Assembly: GCA_030642585.1 (NCBI GenBank)
Contig: DAOWNN010000028.1
Coordinates: 1 to 12,630 of the forward strand
Length of the DNA stretch: 12,630 bases
Source of the DNA: Bacteroidota bacterium
GTDB taxonomy: Bacteria > Bacteroidota > Bacteroidia > Bacteroidales > VadinHA17
Reading direction: 5' to 3'
The notes beneath the pieces were generated by a model that ran no database searches, was not told the origin of the DNA, and saw only the letters and a list, made by a program, of their open reading frames with translations. The number at the start of each line of letters is the position of its first letter. Positions within the stretch are counted from its first letter, which is position 1. A program made the position numbers and the translations under genes. Below are positions 1 to 6,073 of the stretch, in pieces.

Positions 1-26
1 ATAACCCTGCTAAAATATCTTAATAA

Positions 27-70
27 GCCCTGAAGGGGCGTAATATCATAGCCATGGGCGCAGCCCATGG
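27..70. repeat. Two adjacent REP-like hairpins
   Basis: GCCC (27-30) pairs with GGGC (36-39) around a 5-nt loop. CCATGGGC (52-59) pairs perfectly with GCCCATGG (63-70) around the 3-nt loop GCA. GC-rich hairpins like these stand out in AT-rich intergenic DNA and resemble dispersed palindromic (REP-type) repeats; that assignment rests on appearance only. No transposase gene is present in the window. Confidence 0.6.
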
Positions 71-234
71 TTAAAAACAATCCATATAAAAAGGTCCGCA
101 GCAGCAGGATTAAAAGAAACAGTTAGATTCACGGACCGCATATAACATGGTCTGACAGATGCTATCTAAAACGTTTATGCCGGTGAATTGTTATAAAAAA
201 GCAATGCGTCCAGTTTCAATATCTTGCTACCCAG

Positions 235-360
235 GCGTTTCTGTCGAAACGCAATCGACTCTGGAGAGTCGATCTACAGGCATTCGATTCAAAAAAACAT
301 TATCTGTTTCGCAACACTCTTTGACCGGAACGAGTCACCGTCGTCCCGATAAATCGGGAC
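235..360. repeat. Cluster of three perfect inverted repeats
   Basis: GCGTTTC (235-241) pairs with GAAACGC (246-252) around TGTC. One base later ATCGACTCT (254-262) pairs with AGAGTCGAT (265-273) around GG. Further on GTCCCGAT (343-350) pairs with ATCGGGAC (353-360) around AA. All arms are perfect. The tight back-to-back spacing of the first two suggests a structured mobile or REP-like element rather than transcription terminators, since none is followed by a T-tract. The family could not be named. Confidence 0.6.
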
Positions 361-543
361 TATGGCGACTAAAAAGTGGAGGGAAATGTATGTGGATTTA
401 ATAGTGAACGGTTATTGGTCTGAGACTAAATATATTTCAGTTATATGAGCTATCAAATATTGCTAATTAATTGTTTATGAATGCTTTTTATTGTAATTTG
501 TTTAAGAATTCGAGTATCTCCAACTAATACATAATACATTCAA

Positions 544-783
544 ATGAAAAAATATATATTTATTTTAGCAAGTTTATTTTTCTTTATAAACTCAATAGCA
601 ACACCACCGGAAGTCTTAATCTATTTAATTACAAACTTTGGGAATAATAACCCATATCCACACTATCCTATACTTACTGATACTATTAATCCATGGGTAA
701 TTGATGAAAGTAACCCGGAATATATATACAGGATCAGTCACTCGGCAACCCAAACAGATACAGGTAAATTTATTATTAAGTAA
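544..783 (+). CDS. Small secreted hypothetical protein
   Basis: This 79-residue open frame starts at ATG 544 and ends with TAA 781-783. Residues 1-20 (MKKYIFILASLFFFINSIAT) look like a classical signal peptide: two lysines, a long hydrophobic core, then a small-residue cleavage region around SIA-T. The remaining ~59 residues are polar and rich in Pro, Tyr and Asn, with no cysteine and no motif I recognise. It is probably exported to the periplasm or beyond. The gene stands alone, with an AT-rich leader lacking a Shine-Dalgarno sequence. It could be the N-terminal remnant of a longer secreted protein or a genuine small protein; I cannot tell, and no function can be assigned. Confidence 0.45.
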   Translation: MKKYIFILASLFFFINSIATPPEVLIYLITNFGNNNPYPHYPILTDTINPWVIDESNPEYIYRISHSATQTDTGKFIIK

Positions 784-817
784 ACGCTTCCTGCCCGCCT
801 CATAAGAATTGCGTTTA
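781..817. terminator. Weak stem between convergent genes
   Basis: TAAACGC (781-787), which includes the stop codon of the upstream small gene, pairs perfectly with GCGTTTA (811-817). The loop is long (23 nt) and no T-tract follows. It sits between two convergent genes, so a terminator role is possible but weakly supported. Confidence 0.2.
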
Positions 818-849
818 CCCTAAAGATTTTAACCATTGAGTTTCAATAA

Positions 850-1710
850 TCAGCCAATAGTACCATGCCCCGTACCAGTAATATAATTGTATTCAGAACC
901 AAAAATGCTGTGAGGGATAAAATATACCAGGAAAGTGGCAACTCCTGCAAAGTATACCGACCATCTGTTTCGCCTGTCACCCCGGTTCATATACGCCGCA
1001 AATATCCAGAAGAGTAATTCAAAAACTACTTTATTATCCGTCCAGTCATGACCAAAAGGAATGCCAGACCAAAGCACTCCAAAGGCATAGTTCTGTACCA
1101 TAGGCCCAAATATAAAGCCACCCAGGATAAATGAGATTATTGTGGCCCATATCATCCATTTAAATTTGCCATTGACAAGAGCCTCAAGAACGGTACGAAT
1201 GGCAAAGATCATGGAAAGAAAAATTGTAAGAACATGGATAAGCAAGACCCCGCCCGGGACTTTTGCTTTGTAGCGAGCATATATGGGTTGATCTCCTGTA
1301 AGGGAAACAACTTCTTTGCCTGGAATAGAATAAAAAACAAAAAATTCATATTTCCCGGCCCGTTCATTTAAAAATGGCAGCTCAGCCCCAATTCCCTTTA
1401 CAGAATCCACTTCCCAGCGCCGTTTAAATTCAAAACTGCCAGCTTCCATAGGCACAATTTTCCACTCATCAAGAGACTTATACCTCCTGTACTTTACAAA
1501 TCCTGATACTTCCTCAGGAACAGGATCGCGGAACATGATCTTCAGGTCGGTTCCAATATTTTCACTTCTTAAGAATTTGAAATATATAGTTTCGTCTCCT
1601 ACAGATATTTTCCCTTCAAGTGGGTAGGTGGGTCCTGTTTTGTCCTGGAACATGAGACATACAACGCTTATTATGATCGCAAGGATCCAGAGTAAGATGC
1701 TTCTTATCAT
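850..1710 (-). CDS. Multi-pass membrane protein of unknown function
   Basis: I start this 286-residue protein at the ATG complementary to 1708-1710, because it opens directly with a hydrophobic segment (residues 4-21). The frame stays open to 1845, but that extension is polar and overlaps a better plus-strand ORF. After the first segment comes an extracytoplasmic stretch of about 130 residues (22-152), probably beta-rich, followed by four more hydrophobic segments near 154-175, 183-207, 226-240 and 251-267. Histidines 159, 221 and 267 lie in or next to membrane segments, in IHV, GHDWTDNK and PHS. This could reflect metal or haem binding, but nothing proves it. The C-terminus is Gly-rich. The layout suggests a cell-envelope protein with a sensor-like or binding domain. 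I do not recognise the family, and the gene is not in an operon. Confidence 0.75.
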   Translation of the reverse strand: MIRSILLWILAIIISVVCLMFQDKTGPTYPLEGKISVGDETIYFKFLRSENIGTDLKIMFRDPVPEEVSGFVKYRRYKSLDEWKIVPMEAGSFEFKRRWEVDSVKGIGAELPFLNERAGKYEFFVFYSIPGKEVVSLTGDQPIYARYKAKVPGGVLLIHVLTIFLSMIFAIRTVLEALVNGKFKWMIWATIISFILGGFIFGPMVQNYAFGVLWSGIPFGHDWTDNKVVFELLFWIFAAYMNRGDRRNRWSVYFAGVATFLVYFIPHSIFGSEYNYITGTGHGTIG

Positions 1711-1743
1711 TTTCTTTTTTGAGTTTTCATTTGAAAGATTCAG

Positions 1744-1751
1744 CAAAATTA
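1744..1751 (-). promoter_or_regulatory. Possible -7 box of the membrane-protein gene
   Basis: On the minus strand this reads TAATTTTG, an exact match to the Bacteroidota -7 consensus TAnnTTTG, 33 bases upstream of the start codon at 1710. No convincing -33 TTG lies at the expected distance, and the region is AT-rich, so a chance match is possible. Confidence 0.3.
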
Positions 1752-1771
1752 ATTTATTAATCGAATCAAAG

Positions 1772-1930
1772 ATGATTTTAAACATTTTATCTTTATGCGC
1801 ATTTCCATTTGTGGCAAGACCAATAATAAAAGGTGTGTTTTGCATTCAGGACAAGGAATACAATGATCTAATTGAACGAAGAAAAAAAGAAGTCCCCGAG
1901 TGGATCATTGCATCAATAAAGAAAGAGTGA
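1772..1930 (+). CDS. Candidate small membrane-associated protein
   Basis: A 52-residue frame from ATG 1772 to TGA 1928-1930. Residues 1-25 are hydrophobic (MILNILSLCAFPFVARPIIK, then GVFCI), followed by a charged amphipathic tail with EYNDLIERRKKEVPEWIIAS. This looks like a membrane anchor plus cytoplasmic helix. Codon choice (AGA, ATA, CCA, GCA, TTA) matches the confident genes. The frame continues upstream to 1628 antisense to the membrane-protein gene, so the start could differ, but 1772 gives two cleanly divergent genes with a 61-bp gap. It may also be the tail of a decayed gene. The stop codon abuts the repeat at 1950. I do not recognise a family. Confidence 0.35.
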   Translation: MILNILSLCAFPFVARPIIKGVFCIQDKEYNDLIERRKKEVPEWIIASIKKE

Positions 1931-1949
1931 ACCTGAGAACTTTGTGAAC

Positions 1950-2060
1950 CTTAGTGTCTTTGTGCCTTGGCCTGCCCCGTAAGGAAGAATGACTGTACCG
2001 GGGTGGCAAGAAAATGAAATTAAAGACAGCCACTAAGTCACGAAGACTCAAAGAAACACC
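1950..2060. repeat. Left border repeats of the GxxExxY gene
   Basis: Two related copies lie in inverted orientation. The direct copy begins with CTTAGTGTCTTTGTGCCTTGG (1950-1970) and resumes as GGTGGCAAGAA (2002-2012), interrupted by about 31 bases that carry their own imperfect hairpin (CCCCGTA at 1975-1981 against TACCGGGG at 1996-2003). The inverted copy is 2029-2060; its reverse complement contains GTCTTCGTGACTTAGTGGC and matches the direct copy at 20 of 25 positions once the interruption is removed. A third, direct copy lies beyond the gene at 2494-2524. Confidence 0.65.
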
Positions 2061-2087
2061 AAGAAGAACAAGAAATATTTTTAGTAA

Positions 2088-2483
2088 ATGAGTAAGTTTG
2101 AACCTATACCAGTAGAACTTAACCAAATTGGTAAGAAAATAGTAGATGCTGCATACACAGTCCATAAAAATCTGGACCCTGGATTACTTGAGAGAGTTTA
2201 TGAAGTTTGCTTTTGTCATGAGCTTCAAAAAAGAGGATTACACTACCAAAGACAGTTGACCATACCAATAGTATATGATGGGATTGAATTTGAGGAAGGA
2301 TTGCGATTAGATGTTTTGGTTGAAGGGAAGGTGATTTGTGAGTTAAAAGCACTGGAAACTGTAAATCCTGTTTGGGAAGCACAAATTTTAAGTCACCTGA
2401 AACTAACAAATAATTGACTGGGTTATTTATTAAATTTCAATGTAGTACTAATGAAAGAAGGTATAAGAAGATTTGTAATATGA
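2088..2483 (+). pseudogene. GxxExxY (PDDEXK_3) protein, nonsense-truncated
   Basis: The open part encodes 109 residues (2088-2417) with the name-giving motif GLLERVY (G32, E35, Y38). It also has a PD-(D/E)xK-like core: D75 in GLRLDV, then E85-L-K87 in ICELKALE. This is the small nuclease-fold family PDDEXK_3, whose cellular role is not established. Family members continue after LKLT with a conserved tail. Here codon 110 is TGA (2415-2417), but the same frame goes on with LGYLLNFNVVLMKEGIRRFV and one more residue to a second TGA at 2481-2483, which is the expected family ending. A single CGA-to-TGA change explains the break. The ancestral length would be 131 residues. Core motifs survive, so a shortened product could still be made. 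Confidence 0.8.
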
Positions 2484-2493
2484 ACTTGGTGAA

Positions 2494-2524
2494 TCTTTGT
2501 GCCTTGGAGCCTTGGTGGCAAGAA
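2494..2524. repeat. Right border repeat of the GxxExxY gene
   Basis: TCTTTGTGCCTTGG (2494-2507) and GGTGGCAAGAA (2514-2524) repeat the two halves found at 1957-1970 and 2002-2012 on the left side, here separated by a short duplication of GCCTTGG instead of the 31-base interruption. The repeat starts 10 bp after the ancestral stop codon of the GxxExxY gene and ends 28 bp before the next start codon. Confidence 0.65.
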
Positions 2525-2552
2525 GAATAAAATATATACTAAAGAAAATAAA

Positions 2553-3848
2553 ATGAATTTTTCCAGGCTGGTAACAGTAATTATTTCCTGGCTGTTTATC
2601 TCACTTATGATAAGTGCACAGGAAGCCCAAATTATAAGTATTGAGACTTGCTATAAAAGAGCAATCCATGCTTACCCGGTTTATAAAAACATGTCTTTGA
2701 TTGCAGAAGAAGGAGAATTGAGAGCACAAAATCAGAAAAACGCATATCTTCCTTCCATGTATTTTCAGGCAGAAGCCAAATATCTGTCAGAAGTAATCAA
2801 CCTGAATAGTGTTTTACCAATTCCAGGATTTGATATTCCCTCACCTCCCAATGAGCAATTTAATTTTTCTATCAACCTGAATCAATTGATTTATGACGGA
2901 GGTATGATTAAGAAAAGTGTTGAATTGGAACGTAACAAAAGCCTTATAAATGAACAATCACTTATTGTTGATCTATACCAGATTAGGGAACGTGTGAACA
3001 CCATCTATTTTTCAATTTTATTCTTGCAGCAAAACGACAGCCTTTTTAAATTGAGCTTGCAGGAGTTGGATGAACGTCTGCAGTTTGCTGAGTCTGCAGT
3101 TAAAAATGGCATCTTGCTGCAATCTGATTTAGATATTATGATGGCTGAAATGATTGGACTTGAGCAAAATGTTCTTGAAAACGGTCATAATATATCTCAG
3201 GGCATCAAGGTTCTGGAAATTCTTATTGACTCAAGCCTTTCAATAAAAACTAAGCTGGAAAGACCAACTGTTTTACTGGATATTGAGGCTCCAATTTCCA
3301 GACCAGAACTTGCATTATTTCAGTTTCAGGGGAATAATCTGGATTTAAATAAGCAATTGATTTCTGCGACCAGAAGGCCCATGCTTAGCGGATTTGGGCA
3401 GCTTGGCTATGGGCAGCCCGGTTTGAACCCTGTAAATGATTCTTTCGATACCTATTATATACTTGGATTAAGGCTTACATGGAATATATGGGATTGGAAT
3501 AAAGCAGGCAGGGAAAAGGAAATATTGCAATTGAACCAGCAAAAAATTATACATCTACGCGAAACCTTTGAATATAATCTTAGTCTGGAACTTCAAAAAG
3601 AAAAGGAAGAGATCCTGAAATTTGAGGAATTGATACAGAAAGATCATGAAATTATTTACTTACGAAAAAATATTCTCAATACATCTTCATCAAGGCTTGA
3701 TAATGGAATTATTCAATCTACTGATTATGTGAGGGACTTTAATCAGTATCTGGCTGCTATGGTGAAGCTGAACATACATGAATTAATGTTGTTAAAATCA
3801 AAGTTTAATTATTTAACTGCCCAGGGAAATACAATGGGTGATCAATAA
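2553..3848 (+). CDS. TolC-family outer membrane efflux protein
   Basis: Outer membrane channel of a tripartite exporter, 431 residues, close to the usual size of Bacteroidota OEP proteins. Residues 1-22 (MNFSRLVTVIISWLFISLMI, then SA) form a signal peptide. Two OEP-type halves follow: the first has QNQKNAYLPS near 59-68 and FSINLNQLIYDGG near 105-117; the second has YILGLRLTWNIWDWNKAGRE near 302-321 with flanking long helices. These are the typical strand/helix transitions of the trimeric beta-barrel with alpha-helical tunnel. A GTG at 2499 is in frame, but it lies inside the border repeat, so ATG 2553 is preferred. The gene is first in the exporter operon, 11 bp before the adaptor gene. No promoter match is visible upstream, where the repeat island abuts. 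Confidence 0.9.
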   Translation: MNFSRLVTVIISWLFISLMISAQEAQIISIETCYKRAIHAYPVYKNMSLIAEEGELRAQNQKNAYLPSMYFQAEAKYLSEVINLNSVLPIPGFDIPSPPNEQFNFSINLNQLIYDGGMIKKSVELERNKSLINEQSLIVDLYQIRERVNTIYFSILFLQQNDSLFKLSLQELDERLQFAESAVKNGILLQSDLDIMMAEMIGLEQNVLENGHNISQGIKVLEILIDSSLSIKTKLERPTVLLDIEAPISRPELALFQFQGNNLDLNKQLISATRRPMLSGFGQLGYGQPGLNPVNDSFDTYYILGLRLTWNIWDWNKAGREKEILQLNQQKIIHLRETFEYNLSLELQKEKEEILKFEELIQKDHEIIYLRKNILNTSSSRLDNGIIQSTDYVRDFNQYLAAMVKLNIHELMLLKSKFNYLTAQGNTMGDQ

Positions 3849-3859
3849 AATTTAATAGT

Positions 3860-4765
3860 ATGAAATCAAAATTATTCTTCGTTTTAATGCTTCTGATTTT
3901 GCTGATTTCTTCTTGCAAACAGGATAATAGTACTTCTGATGCATATGGGAATTTTGAAACAAGTTCGGTTTCGATATCCCCTGATGTTTCGGGGAAATTG
4001 GTTTACCTGTATCTGGAAGAAGGTGAAGAATTGAAGGAAGGTCAGTTGGTTGCCATTGTAGATACCATACCTTATTATTTAAGTACTCAGGAGCTGGAAG
4101 CACAGAAATCAGCTGTTTTTAGCAAATTGAAAAATCTGGATGCTCAGGTTTCAACACTGATGGAGCAGAAGAGTTCGATCATGATTGAGGTAAACAGGGC
4201 AAATGAATTGCTCAAAGATGCTGCAGTCACCAGGCAAACCATGGATGATCTGGATGGTCGAATCAGGGTACTTGACAGCCAGATTAATGCAGTCGGGGTT
4301 CAGAAAGAATCAGTTTATTCAGAAATAAATGTGATTGATCAAAAAATAATTATGGTTCGTGATAAAATTGATCGATGCTATATGAAAAATCCTTTTCATG
4401 GAACCGTACTGGAAAAATATTCAGAACAGTATGAAATGGTAATTGCAGGAAAGCCTATTTATAAAATTGCGGACCTTACAACAATGGAACTTCGGGTTTA
4501 TGTGGATGCATTGCAGCTTGCAACACTTAAATTGGGGGATGAGGTAATTGTATTTGTTGACGAAGACAAAAAGCTAAACAGACAGTTAAATGGAATCATT
4601 TGCTGGATTGCTTCTCAGGCTGAATTTACTCCCAAGATAATTCAAACCAAAGAGGAAAGAGTGAAATTGGTTTATGCAATAAAAATTAGAGTTAAGAATG
4701 ATGGATTATTAAAAATTGGGATGCCAGGGGAGGTGGTTTTTTCTGGCAATCTGAATCCCGAATAG
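3860..4765 (+). CDS. HlyD/YbhG-type periplasmic adaptor lipoprotein
   Basis: Membrane-fusion protein joining the inner-membrane ABC exporter to the TolC-type channel; 301 residues. The N-terminus MKSKLFFVLMLLILLISSCK is a lipoprotein signal with lipobox ISSC (Cys19), so the mature protein is probably lipid-anchored in the periplasm. A biotinyl-lipoyl-like half (about 36-70, with SPDVSGKLVYLYLEEGEELK) precedes a helical hairpin (about 76-172, heptad-like with many Leu, Ile and Gln). The second lipoyl half follows at 178-206 (NPFHGTVLEKYSEQYEMV) and then a beta-barrel domain near 208-297. It shares an operon with the TolC-type gene (11-bp gap) and the ATPases downstream. The anchoring by lipid rather than by a transmembrane helix is common for such adaptors in this phylum. 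Confidence 0.9.
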   Translation: MKSKLFFVLMLLILLISSCKQDNSTSDAYGNFETSSVSISPDVSGKLVYLYLEEGEELKEGQLVAIVDTIPYYLSTQELEAQKSAVFSKLKNLDAQVSTLMEQKSSIMIEVNRANELLKDAAVTRQTMDDLDGRIRVLDSQINAVGVQKESVYSEINVIDQKIIMVRDKIDRCYMKNPFHGTVLEKYSEQYEMVIAGKPIYKIADLTTMELRVYVDALQLATLKLGDEVIVFVDEDKKLNRQLNGIICWIASQAEFTPKIIQTKEERVKLVYAIKIRVKNDGLLKIGMPGEVVFSGNLNPE

Positions 4766-4836
4766 TTATGAGAATACAAGGGAAACATAAATGGTTTGTG
4801 AACATAAAAACACTCGAATTAGAATCTTAAGTTAGC

Positions 4837-4887
4837 CTTCGACAGGCTCAGGCTGACTGATATGCAGTCACATTGAGCTTGTCGAAA
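4837..4887. repeat. Imperfect inverted repeat before the first ATPase
   Basis: Left arm 4837-4857 (contains TTCGACAGGCTCAG) pairs with right arm 4867-4887 (contains TGAGCTTGTCGAAA) at 16 of 21 positions around a 9-nt loop. This resembles a widespread dispersed hairpin with the core TTCGACA-GCTCA. Its right end forms an in-frame ATG at 4887, which would add eight residues to the ATPase. I regard that as fortuitous. Confidence 0.65.
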
Positions 4888-4910
4888 TGTTGACGGAAAG
4901 GCTAAAACAA

Positions 4911-5813
4911 ATGATCTGGATAGATAATATCAGCAAATCCTACGGAGAACGATTGGCCCTGGACTCGGTAAGCATTCAGGTGGATGAAAACGAAATATTT
5001 GGACTGATAGGTCCTGATGGTGCTGGTAAAACCAGCCTGTTCAGGATTCTATGTTCACTTATTGTGCCGGATTCAGGAAAGGCCAGGATAGGGAATCTGG
5101 ATGTGGTTAAGGACTACCGTAAAATTCGCAAAATCATTGGCTATATGCCAGGGAGGTTTTCCTTGTACCAGGATTTGACTGTGGAAGAGAACCTTGAGTT
5201 TTTTGCAACAATTTTTGGCACTTCCATAAAAGAAAACTATGATTTGATAAGAGACATTTATATACATATAGAACCATTTAAAAATCGTAAAGCAGGGGAA
5301 TTATCCGGTGGGATGAAACAAAAGCTTGCCCTTTCTTGTGCCTTAATACATAGGCCAGAAGTGCTAATTTTGGATGAACCAACAACTGGCGTTGATGCTG
5401 TTTCGAGGAAAGAATTCTGGGAAATGCTTTCCAGGATAAGAGAGGAAGGAATTACTATTATGGTTTCTACTCCATATATGGATGAAGCCCAACTATGTGA
5501 CCGGGTTGCATTTTTACAAAATGGAAAATTATTGACAATCAATACCCCGGAAGGGATTATTCAGGCTTATCCAAAAGATATTCTTTCTATTCAATCTGAC
5601 AATCTGTATGGTGTGCTTATGGATGTAAGAAATTATCCTCTGGTTCACTCCTCACTGCTATTCGGCCATGAGGTTCATTATACTGAAAAGGGGAAAAGTA
5701 TTAACCAGTACCAACTTAAAGAATACCTGAAAAGAAAGGGCCATGCCAATGTGGAAATGAATCTGATGAAACCCGGTATTGAAGATTCATTTCTTGAGTT
5801 AATGAAGGAATAG
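4911..5813 (+). CDS. ABC exporter ATPase A (YbhF N-half-like)
   Basis: Nucleotide-binding subunit of the ABC-2 exporter, 300 residues from ATG 4911. Walker A is GPDGAGKT (34-41), the signature is a full LSGGMKQ (131-137), Walker B is LILDEP (152-157) with catalytic Glu156, and the D-loop is GVD (160-162). Two switch positions deviate: the Q-loop reads YMPGRFSLY, with Gly81 in place of Gln, and the H-loop reads STPYMDEA, with Pro188 in place of His. Residues from about 225 form a C-terminal extension typical of ABC-2 drug-exporter ATPases. In E. coli YbhF the two ATPases are fused; here they are separate genes. I chose the start at 4911 because MIWIDNISKSYG is the usual ABC opening; ATG 4887 lies in a repeat. 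Expected to pair with the ATPase at 6074. Confidence 0.92.
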   Translation: MIWIDNISKSYGERLALDSVSIQVDENEIFGLIGPDGAGKTSLFRILCSLIVPDSGKARIGNLDVVKDYRKIRKIIGYMPGRFSLYQDLTVEENLEFFATIFGTSIKENYDLIRDIYIHIEPFKNRKAGELSGGMKQKLALSCALIHRPEVLILDEPTTGVDAVSRKEFWEMLSRIREEGITIMVSTPYMDEAQLCDRVAFLQNGKLLTINTPEGIIQAYPKDILSIQSDNLYGVLMDVRNYPLVHSSLLFGHEVHYTEKGKSINQYQLKEYLKRKGHANVEMNLMKPGIEDSFLELMKE

Positions 5814-5819
5814 GCCTTG

Positions 5820-5986
5820 TGTCAAGTCAAGTTTCCCTGTTTGGGTCCGTCATTCCGAACTCGTTTCGGAATCTATTGCCTGGCATAGAGATGCTGAAAT
5901 AACCTGCCTGCCGGCAGGCAGGATAACTCCCTGCGGTCGTGAGATAGTTCAGCATGACGACAGGAAACATTAGGCTTGATTTGACA
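5820..5986. repeat. 167-bp nested palindromic (MITE-like) element
   Basis: The ends TGTCAAGTCAAG (5820-5831) and CTTGATTTGACA (5975-5986) are inverted copies (11 of 12). Inside lie a hairpin ATTCCGAA/TTCGGAAT (5852-5859, 5865-5872), an inverted pair ATGCTGAAATA (5891-5901) / TAGTTCAGCAT (5945-5955, 10 of 11), and a perfect 20-bp palindrome at 5903-5922 (CCTGCCTGCC followed by its reverse complement). There is no coding capacity. The element lies 6 bp after the stop codon of ATPase A and 87 bp before ATPase B. AATAG occurs on both sides (5809-5813 and 5986-5990), but it does not sit cleanly at the inverted ends, so I do not claim a target duplication. Confidence 0.7.
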
Positions 5987-6073
5987 ATAGTTTACGGCGT
6001 TTTTAGTTATGCGAATGTGTCATATGAATTATGTGGGCCAGGATCTTCGCACGAGATATAAAATGAAGAATTA

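Larger units (their letters stand above)
1..543. other. Non-coding, inverted-repeat-rich region
   Basis: No convincing gene lies here. An 80-codon open frame at 159-401 runs straight through several perfect palindromes and has a composition unlike the neighbouring genes, so I read it as chance. The stretch holds hairpin-forming sequences at 27-39, 52-70, 235-252, 254-273 and 343-360, plus a looser pair GGTCCG (93-98) / CGGACC (132-137). From about 370 to 543 it becomes plain AT-rich sequence that may serve as leader for the small gene at 544. A TAATTTG near 495 resembles, but does not match, the Bacteroidota -7 box TAnnTTTG. Confidence 0.6.

Noticed and set aside
159..401. 80-codon ORF on the plus strand
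   Set aside because: It runs through three perfect palindromes, has no recognisable domain or signal, and its composition is unlike the real genes here.
1711..1845. N-terminal extension of the minus-strand membrane protein
   Set aside because: ATG at 1710 starts directly at the first membrane helix. The extension is polar and overlaps the better plus-strand small ORF.
1905..2409. Two minus-strand ORFs (1905-2165 and 2119-2409)
   Set aside because: Both are antisense to the border repeat and the GxxExxY gene, which has clear family motifs.
2499..2552. GTG start adding 18 residues to the TolC-type protein
   Set aside because: The GTG lies within the TTTGTGCCTTGG repeat and would hide the signal peptide behind a basic, non-hydrophobic stretch.
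5809..5990. AATAG as target-site duplication of the nested palindromic element
   Set aside because: The two copies do not sit immediately outside the inverted ends, and a 5-bp match in AT-rich DNA is expected by chance.
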